Assembly (NCBI GenBank): GCA_900550625.1
Contig: URSW01000108.1
Span: 1-6,110, forward strand
DNA from: an uncultured Eubacteriales bacterium
GTDB lineage: Bacteria > Bacillota > Clostridia > Oscillospirales > CAG-272
Length of the DNA: 6,110 nt
Direction: 5' to 3'
Part shown: piece after piece, positions 1 to 5,929 of the stretch
Position numbering within the stretch: position 1 is the first letter of the stretch
Layout of the letters: each line of letters opens with the position of its first letter
Translations under genes and position numbers: made by a program
Notes under the pieces: generated by a model
What the model was told of the DNA's origin: nothing
Database searches by the model: none
What the model saw: only the letters and a program-made list of their open reading frames with translations

Positions 1-9
1 TATACTGAA

Positions 10-15
10 TATAAT
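10..15 (+). promoter_or_regulatory. Putative -10 box for the SRP RNA
   Basis: A perfect TATAAT hexamer lies just before the 5' strand of the SRP RNA closing helix. A second -10-like hexamer, TATACT, is at positions 1-6 and may fit better, because the terminal helix can already be drawn from position 17. The -35 region would fall outside the window, so the promoter cannot be completed from this sequence. Confidence 0.35.
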
Positions 16-16
16 T

Positions 17-323
17 AAGCAAGCCGCAAAGTAAGGCCATACCAGCCGGGGAGGCAGCGGAACCCTGTACCTGAAATCCGCTATAGCAGGGGTGGTATCC
101 CGAAACGAGGGCTGTTGACTTGCAATACGGTTTTCTTTACGTTGCGTTGAAGAATGGGTCTTGCGCGATCGGCGGCTGTGAACCATGTCAGATGGGGAAC
201 CAAGCAGCATTAAGCAGTGCGGCTGATGTGCCGCGGGGTCGCCTGTTCTGAGTACCGTTCGGAAAAAGCGTGCATGTCAGCAGTTCGAATTTCGGGTGTA
301 TGGTCTTACTTTGCGGCTTGCTT
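17..323 (+). ncRNA. ffs: Large bacterial signal recognition particle RNA (Bacillus-type 6S/scRNA)
   Basis: This is the RNA scaffold of the signal recognition particle, which binds Ffh (SRP54) and targets nascent membrane and secreted proteins to SecYEG/FtsY (known role). The two ends pair in a long terminal helix: positions 17-35 are perfectly complementary to 305-323, and pairing continues to about 43/297 with a G-U pair. The Alu domain near 45-105 shows the GGAGGCAGCGG and CCTGTACCTG blocks and the ATCCGCT..AGCAGGG segment seen in Bacillus scRNA. The SRP54-binding helix 8 is clear: GAACCATGTCAG, a GGAA tetraloop (196-199) closed by TGG/CCA, then AGCAGCATTAAG, and further on TGTGCCGC. The length of about 305 nt is typical of Firmicutes and far longer than the 4.5S RNA of E. 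coli. Its position directly upstream of dnaX matches scr-dnaX in B. subtilis. The exact ends are inferred from pairing, give or take a few bases. Confidence 0.96.
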
Positions 324-341
324 GTTCATTGCCGATCCCGC

Positions 342-373
342 AGCCGATGACACCGTTCTTTCTTCGGCTTTTT
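342..373 (+). terminator. Weak intrinsic terminator-like hairpin after the SRP RNA
   Basis: AGCCGA (342-347) pairs with TCGGCT (364-369). Two further pairs follow after one mismatch, leaving a loop of about 10 nt, and T370-373 completes a short U tract. The location, about 20 nt after the end of the SRP RNA helix, suits a terminator or 3' processing signal. The stem is short, so readthrough into dnaX is possible. Confidence 0.4.
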
Positions 374-389
374 CGGAAAAGCGGGGGAT

Positions 390-395
390 GGAGGT
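390..395 (+). promoter_or_regulatory. Ribosome binding site that fixes the dnaX start
   Basis: GGAGGT lies 4 nt before the ATG at 400. The frame is open further upstream to an ATG at 217, but that ATG is inside the SRP RNA. An ATG at 388 overlaps this Shine-Dalgarno sequence. The ATG at 400 opens directly into the conserved DnaX N-terminus (MHQALYRKYRP), so it is the preferred start. Confidence 0.75.
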
Positions 396-399
396 CAAA

Positions 400-2079
400 A
401 TGCATCAGGCTCTGTACCGTAAATACCGACCGCAGACGTTTGACGATGTGTGCGGTCAGGAACATATCACATCGGTTCTTAAATATGAGGCGGCAAACGG
501 ACGTGTGTCTCATGCATATCTGTTCTGCGGATCGCGCGGAACGGGAAAGACAAGCTGCGCCAAGATACTTGCCAAAGCGGTGAACTGTGAAAATCCGCAT
601 GGCGGAGACCCGTGCGGCGAGTGCGCTGCCTGCCGCGCCATTGATTCCGGGGCGGCGACCGACGTTATTGAAATGGACGCCGCGTCCAATAACGGAGTTG
701 ATAATATACGCGAACTGAGGGACGATATCGCATATACCCCGTCAATGCTGAAAAAGCGCGTTTATATAATCGACGAGGTGCATATGCTTTCGGTCAGCGC
801 GTTTAACGCGCTTCTGAAAACGCTTGAGGAACCGCCCGAGTACGTTGTTTTTATCCTCGCCACAACGGAGCTTCATAAGCTTCCCGCAACCATAATTTCA
901 AGATGCCAGCGCTTCGATTTCAGACGCATTTCGAATGATGCGATAGTTTCGCGCCTTTCATACATAGCGGACTGCGAAGGCATACGCTTTGAGCCGGATG
1001 CACTGTCGCGGATCGCAAAAGCCGCCGCCGGAGGTATGCGCGATGCGGTAAGCTTGCTTGAGCTTTGCGCAGGAGGCGCGGCGGATGTAAATGAAGACCG
1101 TGTTGCGGACGTTCTCGGACTTTCGGGATACGATATGATGAAGCGCTTCGCCGATGCCGTGGCGGGGAAGAGCGTGTCCGGACTTATTGACATGATCGAG
1201 GAAGTACAGTCCTCGTCGAAGGATATCACGGTGTTTTGGCAGGAGGTCATCTCCTTCTGGCGCGATATGATGATAATGAAGGTCTCGTCGGATCCGCAGA
1301 AGTATCTCGACCTTACCGATTCCGAAAGCACTGTGCTGAAAGCGTGCGCCGACCGTTTCAGCGTAAATATGCTCACAAATCAATCATCGGTGCTTGATTC
1401 CGCGATGAAGGATATGCTTCGCTCCCCGCAGACAAAAACGGTGATCGCGGAGTATGCCTCTCTAAGACTTACCGCCCCCGAGCTTGACTCGACCACGGAT
1501 GCGATGCTCGCACGCATATCCGAGCTTGAGGACAGAGTCGCACTCCTTGAGAGCGGTGCTGTTCGGATCGGCACGGTTGGTGCCGAGGCATCGCATACTT
1601 CGAAAAAAATGTCGGCAGGTGATACCGCGGCGCAAAAGGACGGCGAAAATACGCTGTCAAACGGTGCGTATCCTGCAAAAGAGGAAAGCGCATCTCGGTC
1701 GGAGAACGTAGGAAGCACTGCCGAACATCCCGAACCCGCAGAACCGGAATCTGCTCCGGAAAAGAACGAAGCTCGGACGGACGGCGGATTTGAGCCGGTA
1801 CGCGATATTCAGGCTGTGATAGATAAGCTCGGCGCGGGAGCCGATATGTACAGAAGCTTTCTCAACGAGGCGGAGGTATCCGTAAACGCCGATTCGGGAA
1901 TACTGCGCATATCGTCGCATAATGCCTTTGCCGCGAATATACTCGGCACCGAGCAGTCGAAAAGCCTGATCTCCAAGGCAGCGCTTCTCGCAAAGGTCAC
2001 GGACACTCTCCCGACCGTTGAAATAAATATAATCCGCAAAAACACGAAAAAATCGTCCGATGACGATATATTCGGGTAA
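400..2079 (+). CDS. dnaX: DNA polymerase III subunit tau (clamp loader ATPase DnaX)
   Basis: This is the ATPase of the replicative clamp loader, which opens the beta ring at primer-template junctions and links the polymerase to the helicase. The product is 559 residues from the ATG at 400. Visible AAA+ parts: the N-terminal ALYRKYRP block; Walker A GSRGTGKT (44-51); a zinc module with Cys63, Cys72, Cys75 and Cys78; Walker B VYIIDEVH with D125/E126; sensor 1 around ATTELHK (154-160); the arginine-finger SRC motif (167-169); and sensor 2 GGMRD (211-215). Domain III follows to about 355, then a short predicted coiled coil near 370-383, a charged low-complexity linker (about 385-463) rich in A, S, E, G and P, and a tau C-terminal domain (about 465-559). 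The length is typical of Firmicutes DnaX. It is the first gene of a dnaX-ybaB-recR operon. An A7 run at codons 402-404 in the linker could allow a shorter product. The identity is secure. Confidence 0.98.
   Translation: MHQALYRKYRPQTFDDVCGQEHITSVLKYEAANGRVSHAYLFCGSRGTGKTSCAKILAKAVNCENPHGGDPCGECAACRAIDSGAATDVIEMDAASNNGVDNIRELRDDIAYTPSMLKKRVYIIDEVHMLSVSAFNALLKTLEEPPEYVVFILATTELHKLPATIISRCQRFDFRRISNDAIVSRLSYIADCEGIRFEPDALSRIAKAAAGGMRDAVSLLELCAGGAADVNEDRVADVLGLSGYDMMKRFADAVAGKSVSGLIDMIEEVQSSSKDITVFWQEVISFWRDMMIMKVSSDPQKYLDLTDSESTVLKACADRFSVNMLTNQSSVLDSAMKDMLRSPQTKTVIAEYASLRLTAPELDSTTDAMLARISELEDRVALLESGAVRIGTVGAEASHTSKKMSAGDTAAQKDGENTLSNGAYPAKEESASRSENVGSTAEHPEPAEPESAPEKNEARTDGGFEPVRDIQAVIDKLGAGADMYRSFLNEAEVSVNADSGILRISSHNAFAANILGTEQSKSLISKAALLAKVTDTLPTVEINIIRKNTKKSSDDDIFG
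1603..1609 (+). other. A7 run in the dnaX linker, possible frameshift or slippage site
   Basis: Codons 402-404 read AAA AAA ATG, giving seven consecutive A after TCG. In the -1 frame the message continues AAT GTC GGC AGG and stops at TGA (1620-1622), giving a product of about 407 residues that keeps the ATPase and domain III but lacks the tau C-terminus. A GAGG (1585-1588) lies 14 nt upstream and could act as an internal Shine-Dalgarno stimulator. The run is not the ideal E. coli A AAA AAG heptamer, because the base before it is G, so the P-site tRNA would re-pair imperfectly. No strong downstream hairpin was seen. Confidence 0.3.
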
Positions 2080-2112
2080 TAACCGTATAATAACAGAAAT
2101 GAGGTAAAAGAA

Positions 2113-2460
2113 ATGAAGGCAAGACTTCCCAAGGGAATGGGCGGCGGTCCCACCGACATGAACGGAATGATAAAGCAGGCTCAGAAAATGCAGGAGGAGA
2201 TGGCGTCTCTTCAGGAGGATCTCGACGCGCGTGAGTATGAGGTCAACGCAGGCGGCGGAGTTATCACCGTAAAAATCACGGGTAAGCTTGAAGTCAAGTC
2301 GATCGATATAAAGCCCGAGATCGTCGATCCCGATGACATCGAAACACTGTCCGACGTTCTCTGCGCGGCGGTGAATGAGGCTATCAAGAAGGTCAACGAG
2401 ACGAATTCCTCCGAAATGTCCAAGGTGACAGGCTCGCTTTCGCTTCCCGGTCTGTTCTGA
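2113..2460 (+). CDS. ybaB: YbaB/EbfC family nucleoid-associated DNA-binding protein
   Basis: This is a small dimeric DNA-binding protein of the YbaB/EbfC family, which bends or bridges DNA in the nucleoid and is nearly always found between dnaX and recR (family knowledge). The product has 115 residues, close to the usual 100-115. Residues 1-15 form the basic, glycine-rich start (MKARLPKGMGGG) common in clostridial members. Residues 16-40 form the amphipathic helix with KQAQKMQEEM. Residues about 46-70 form the central beta sheet around AGGGVITVKITG. A C-terminal helix (76-106) leads into the GLF ending. GAGG at 2101-2104 sits 8 nt before the ATG. It starts 33 bp after the dnaX stop and its TGA overlaps the recR ATG by one base. 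The exact role of this family in Firmicutes is not well settled. Confidence 0.95.
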   Translation: MKARLPKGMGGGPTDMNGMIKQAQKMQEEMASLQEDLDAREYEVNAGGGVITVKITGKLEVKSIDIKPEIVDPDDIETLSDVLCAAVNEAIKKVNETNSSEMSKVTGSLSLPGLF

Positions 2461-3059
2461 TGAATGAATTTGTAGAACCGATAGAGCATCTTTCGGAAAT
2501 GTTCCGGCTCCTGCCCGGCATCGGACGCAAAACGGCGGTGCGGCTTGCATTTTCTGTTCTTGAATTCTCCGATGAAACGGCAAAGGAATTCGCGGATGCG
2601 ATAATCAGCGCCAAGACCGATGTGCGCGAGTGTTCGCGGTGCTTTAATATGTCGGATCATGAGCTTTGCAGGATATGCGCCGATCCGGAGCGGGATCAGT
2701 CCACGCTGTGCGTGGTTGAGGATTCGCGCGCGGTGATTGCGATCGAAAGAGCGCATACATACAGAGGGCTGTATCATGTCCTCCACGGCGCCATATCGCC
2801 GATGAAGCATATCGGTCCCGATAAGCTCCGCATAGCGGAGCTTGCCGAGAGACTGCGCAGTGAGGAGATATCCGAGGTCATACTTGCGACGAATCCGACC
2901 GTTGAGGGCGAAACGACTGCGATGTATCTTTCGAAAATGATATCTCCGATGGGGATAAAGGTCAGCAGAATTGCGAACGGAGTTCCCGTCGGCGGTGATC
3001 TCGAATATACGGACGAGATCACGCTGAAACGTGCGATGGACGGAAGATACGAGGTCTGA
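2460..3059 (+). CDS. recR: Recombination mediator protein RecR
   Basis: RecR works with RecO (and RecF) to load RecA onto SSB-coated single-stranded DNA during gap repair (family knowledge). The 199-residue product has the normal length and all the family parts. These are a helix-hairpin-helix with LPGIGRKTA (18-26); a zinc finger with Cys58, Cys61, Cys70 and Cys73; a Toprim domain starting at CVVEDSRAV (84-92) and including ATNPTVEGE (143-151); and the C-terminal block GVPVGGDLEYTDE (174-186). The ATG overlaps the ybaB stop (TGATG) and no good Shine-Dalgarno sequence lies in front of it, so translation is probably coupled to ybaB. It is the last gene of the operon; a strong terminator starts 57 bp after its stop. 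Confidence 0.97.
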   Translation: MNEFVEPIEHLSEMFRLLPGIGRKTAVRLAFSVLEFSDETAKEFADAIISAKTDVRECSRCFNMSDHELCRICADPERDQSTLCVVEDSRAVIAIERAHTYRGLYHVLHGAISPMKHIGPDKLRIAELAERLRSEEISEVILATNPTVEGETTAMYLSKMISPMGIKVSRIANGVPVGGDLEYTDEITLKRAMDGRYEV

Positions 3060-3116
3060 CCCCATACGCGAAATATACCGGAAGAGCATATCGCCGAAAG
3101 AGCGAAACTTCATAAG

Positions 3117-3145
3117 AAAAGGCAGAGCATTTTGCTCTGCCTTTT
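3117..3145. terminator. Strong bidirectional intrinsic terminator between convergent operons
   Basis: AAAAGGCAGAGCA (3117-3129) is perfectly complementary to TGCTCTGCCTTTT (3133-3145), with a TTT loop between them. Each strand reads a GC-containing stem ending in four T, so it can stop both the dnaX-ybaB-recR transcript and the opposing lepB-yidC transcript. Confidence 0.9.
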
Positions 3146-3173
3146 ATAAAGCTCACACCGAGAAACAACCGAA

Positions 3174-3196
3174 GCACACTTCACTCGGAAGTGTGC
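3174..3196 (-). terminator. Hairpin just after the YidC-fusion gene, possible terminator
   Basis: GCACACTTC (3174-3182) and GAAGTGTGC (3188-3196) form a perfect 9-bp stem with a 5-nt loop. Read on the minus strand it comes 11 nt after the stop codon and is followed by TTCGGTTGTTTC, an imperfect U-rich tail. It may be a first terminator or a 3' stabilising hairpin backed up by the stronger terminator beyond it. Confidence 0.5.
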
Positions 3197-3207
3197 CCCG
3201 GGCGTTT

Positions 3208-5316
3208 TTATACGCGCTCCGGAATCTTCTCTGCGGAAGAGGCAGCGCTCTTTTTCTTTTTGCGGCGCTCGAGCCGTCCGATTATGTAATCGGCACCGAC
3301 TTCGCCGCTGTGACCGAGATTGTAGAAATGCTTGTGCTTGAGCTCGTCTATGCGGTCGCGGTATTCGTCCTGATGCTCGAGAAGCTCGGCGGTCACGGAA
3401 GCAATTTCGGGAACCTCGCTCTTCTCGATCGCGCGTCCGATCTTGTTTCTCGCGGTTATGTCAAACGGCTTCAGTTTGATCTTTCGGAAATCCTTGTTTA
3501 CGACCTTCATCTCGGTGTTGATGAAGAGCGTGGGCTTGTTCGTCGTGAAGCTGAATTCAAACGATATCGCGGACCAGTCGGTGATGAGAAGATCCGCGGT
3601 GTACACGGTGACGTTCGACGAGAAGTCTGTCTCAATCATGAAATCGTCGCTGAAACGGTCCTTGTACTTCTCGATTATCTCCTTCATCTTCAGCGGGAAG
3701 CGGCGCACATACTGCGGATGCGGACGTATCACGATCTTGTAACCGCGTCCGTAGAGCCCCTCTACGAGATCGTCGAGACACGAATCCATTATGTTGTCAT
3801 ACTGCCACGACGGAGCGATGAGGATTGTTTTCTTTTCGTTTACGGGCTTGCCCGAGGCTTCGTAATCCTTTATCATTGTGTCGATAAGCCCGTAGCCGTA
3901 TTCGACGATCTTTTTTTTCTTGGTTCCGCGGAGCTTTTCTATCTCGCGCACCTCGATCGCCTGCTCGCGGCTGACCGCGAAGATCGTGTTGAAATAGTCG
4001 AGCGCTCCGGTGCGGTACGTCAGATTCAGGCTGGAGCATCCGTGATCGAGGTAGATGTATTCGATGTTGCGCTTTACCTTGGAGCGCTTTATGTGATATT
4101 TCTCAAGGTCGGGTGTGGTCATTACCACAATGTTGCATTCAAGCTTCATCATGAGCGATATCAGCCTGTTTTCATCGACATAGTATGGAATGATCTGCTT
4201 TTCGTTTTTCTTGAATATCGCGTCGTTGGGATCGCTCGTGACGTAATGGATCGTTATGTCGGATTTTTCGAGGATCGCTTCAATGAGGTTCTTGAAGTAC
4301 TTGTAATATCCGCTGCCCTCGGAATAGAAGACAAGCTTCATGTTGTCAGCGTTCTCGGAAGAGAAGAACTGCTTGTAGTACTTCTTTGCGAGAGCCTTGT
4401 TCTTTTTCGCGGTCGCCTTTTCCTCCGCCGCCTGCTTCTTCATGTCCTCGAGTGCATCGTAATTGATGTACTTCTTCGGACTGTATATGACGTTGACGAG
4501 GTACATTACTCCGATCGCAAAGAGGTTGCCCCACGCCCAATAGAGACCTACTCCTGCGGGAACGATAAAAGCGAAGAACGTGGAAAACGCGATCATGAAT
4601 ATTGTCATGCCCCACTGCGAGAGCTTGTTCTGCTCAATCTGCAGGACGTTGATCCTGTTCTGGATCCAGCACATGAGGAGCGCGGAAAGTCCCGCAATGA
4701 TCGGAACAAAGAATATCAGATTTATATGGAAAATGCTCGGTGTCTGTGTGAGATCGATTCCGAGGAAGTTTGTGTTCAGTCCCTTAATCGCCTCGATCGC
4801 CGCATCCGCTCCGGGAATGTCCGCAAATTTCGCTGCGTTATCCTTCACGAGATTTACGGCGGTGAGCTGCGCGGTCGATCCGAGATCGGCAACGGTCATG
4901 CCCGAAATCTCGGCGGCACGCGCAACGAAAGCGTTCGCTGTGTCGGCTGAAATGTGAAGAAGATGCTTGAGCGGCTTGTACACTACGTCGAGAAGTCCGA
5001 AGATTATCGGAAGCTGGAGAAGAAGCGGCCAGACGCCCGCCATCGGGCTGTATTTTTCTTTCTTGTAAAGTGCGGACTGAGCGTCAACATATGCGTCCTT
5101 GTCGTCCACATACTGATATCTCAGCGCGTCGAGCTCCGGCTTCATCTTGACCATCTTGATCGAGTTTTTCTGAACGAGAAGCGATATGGGGAACATAATG
5201 ATCTTGGTTATCAGCGTAAACAGGATTATCGCAAGACCGTAATTGTTCAGGAGGCGATAGCAGAAACGCATCACATACCCGAGCGGCGTTCCCACGATCG
5301 TATTTATAATTTCCAT
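3208..5316 (-). CDS. yidC: YidC/Oxa1 membrane insertase fused to a CDP-glycerol glycerophosphotransferase-like domain
   Basis: This is a single uninterrupted 702-residue reading frame with two modules. Residues 1-280 are a YidC/Oxa1 insertase. A hydrophobic TM1 (about 26-47) carries Lys38 where the conserved groove arginine is expected. A charged cytoplasmic hairpin (48-90) is followed by TM2 (about 92-115, with the SPMAGVWPLLLQLPI block), an extended outside loop (about 117-195), and TM3-TM5 (about 197-217, 236-253 and 257-277). A lysine/alanine-rich linker (282-318) leads into residues about 325-685. This second module resembles the Glyphos_transf (TagB/TagF) family: DHG at 424-426, RPHP at 531-534, and LLITDWSAISFEF at 576-588, which resembles the family's TDYSS..FDF block. 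The known family reaction is transfer of glycerol phosphate from CDP-glycerol onto a lipid-linked wall polymer; this substrate is inferred here. YidC ends inside the cell, placing the catalytic module at the cytoplasmic face. A basic tail (684-690) ends the protein. No clear Shine-Dalgarno sequence precedes the ATG. The gene lies 81 bp after lepB and not beside rnpA, where the housekeeping yidC usually is, so it may be a second paralogue. Confidence 0.9.
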   Translation of the reverse strand: MEIINTIVGTPLGYVMRFCYRLLNNYGLAIILFTLITKIIMFPISLLVQKNSIKMVKMKPELDALRYQYVDDKDAYVDAQSALYKKEKYSPMAGVWPLLLQLPIIFGLLDVVYKPLKHLLHISADTANAFVARAAEISGMTVADLGSTAQLTAVNLVKDNAAKFADIPGADAAIEAIKGLNTNFLGIDLTQTPSIFHINLIFFVPIIAGLSALLMCWIQNRINVLQIEQNKLSQWGMTIFMIAFSTFFAFIVPAGVGLYWAWGNLFAIGVMYLVNVIYSPKKYINYDALEDMKKQAAEEKATAKKNKALAKKYYKQFFSSENADNMKLVFYSEGSGYYKYFKNLIEAILEKSDITIHYVTSDPNDAIFKKNEKQIIPYYVDENRLISLMMKLECNIVVMTTPDLEKYHIKRSKVKRNIEYIYLDHGCSSLNLTYRTGALDYFNTIFAVSREQAIEVREIEKLRGTKKKKIVEYGYGLIDTMIKDYEASGKPVNEKKTILIAPSWQYDNIMDSCLDDLVEGLYGRGYKIVIRPHPQYVRRFPLKMKEIIEKYKDRFSDDFMIETDFSSNVTVYTADLLITDWSAISFEFSFTTNKPTLFINTEMKVVNKDFRKIKLKPFDITARNKIGRAIEKSEVPEIASVTAELLEHQDEYRDRIDELKHKHFYNLGHSGEVGADYIIGRLERRKKKKSAASSAEKIPERV

Positions 5317-5397
5317 TGTTAAGACCGACTTTCTTTGAGATTTTTGCGAATTGCCGAAAAACGGTATCGCCGCGGCAGTGCATCGCCGCCGTGATTT

Positions 5398-5925
5398 TTA
5401 TCCGAGTGAAGAGAAACGGGGAAGATATACAAAGAGAGCTTTCGCTTTTATGTCGCCGCGCCGCACGAACGGATCGTCCCACGCGCGCGAATCGGAGGAA
5501 TTCAGCCTGTCGTCGCCGAGAATGATGTATGCGTCGTCGGGCAGCGTGATCGGGGCAATGTCCTCGCTTGAGAATTCGGAAACGTAATCCTCGCGCAGCT
5601 CTTCGCCGTTTATGAACACGCGCCCGCCGCGCATTTCGAAGGTTTCGCCGGGCAGCGCGACTATCCGCTTTATCAGAAGAGCGGAGCTTATGTCGCTTCG
5701 CTTGAAGAATACGATATCACCGCGTTCGGGCGGAGAAAATGCGTATGACGTCCGCAGACCGAGAACCGCCGAATTCTCCGGAACGGTCGGGCGCATCGAG
5801 CCCGACGGAACACGCGCATTCACTATAATGAAGAAATTTATAAGAAACGCGGCAGCCAGAGCGGAAAGCGGGATCAAAAGCCATTTTCGCGCGGCACCTC
5901 CGTCCGTCGCCTTTTCCTTTTTCAT
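5398..5925 (-). CDS. lepB: Type I signal peptidase (short Gram-positive form)
   Basis: This is a membrane-anchored serine/lysine protease that removes signal peptides from secreted proteins on the outer face of the membrane (family knowledge). The 175-residue product has a short basic cytoplasmic start, one membrane anchor (about 15-36), and the conserved boxes. These are PSGSMRPT (40-47) with nucleophile Ser43, ERGDIVFF (67-74), IKRIVALPGE (85-94) with general base Lys86, and GDDRLNSSDSR (137-147), where the more usual GDN is GDD. It lacks the large extra domain of the E. coli enzyme, as is normal in Firmicutes. The start codon lies 4 bp after the stop of the upstream gene and has only a weak purine-rich stretch before it, so translational coupling is likely. 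The YidC-fusion gene follows 81 bp downstream, probably in the same transcript. Confidence 0.95.
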   Translation of the reverse strand: MKKEKATDGGAARKWLLIPLSALAAAFLINFFIIVNARVPSGSMRPTVPENSAVLGLRTSYAFSPPERGDIVFFKRSDISSALLIKRIVALPGETFEMRGGRVFINGEELREDYVSEFSSEDIAPITLPDDAYIILGDDRLNSSDSRAWDDPFVRRGDIKAKALFVYLPRFSSLG

Positions 5926-5929
5926 GGAA

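Noticed and set aside
217..399. N-terminal extension of DnaX starting at the ATG at 217
   Set aside because: The stretch is the SRP54-binding domain and 3' end of the SRP RNA plus the leader. The good ribosome binding site and the conserved N-terminus point to the ATG at 400.
2086..2091. TATAAT between dnaX and ybaB as an internal promoter
   Set aside because: No acceptable -35 hexamer is found 16-18 bp upstream, and the gap of 33 bp fits an operon without its own promoter.
1657..3113. Two long minus-strand open frames (about 300 codons each) opposite dnaX, ybaB and recR
   Set aside because: They lie opposite strongly conserved genes, run across gene boundaries, and show no family motifs.
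3031..4950. A 639-codon open frame on the plus strand, antisense to the YidC-fusion gene
   Set aside because: It is a shadow of the minus-strand coding bias. The translation shows no recognisable domain, its start lies inside recR, and the opposite strand holds a clearly conserved two-domain protein.
5372..5389. GC-rich hairpin (GCGGC/GCCGC) in the 81-bp gap between lepB and the YidC-fusion gene as a terminator
   Set aside because: The stem is only 5 bp, and on the minus strand the T run does not follow it directly. On the plus strand there is a nearby T run but no gene for it to terminate.
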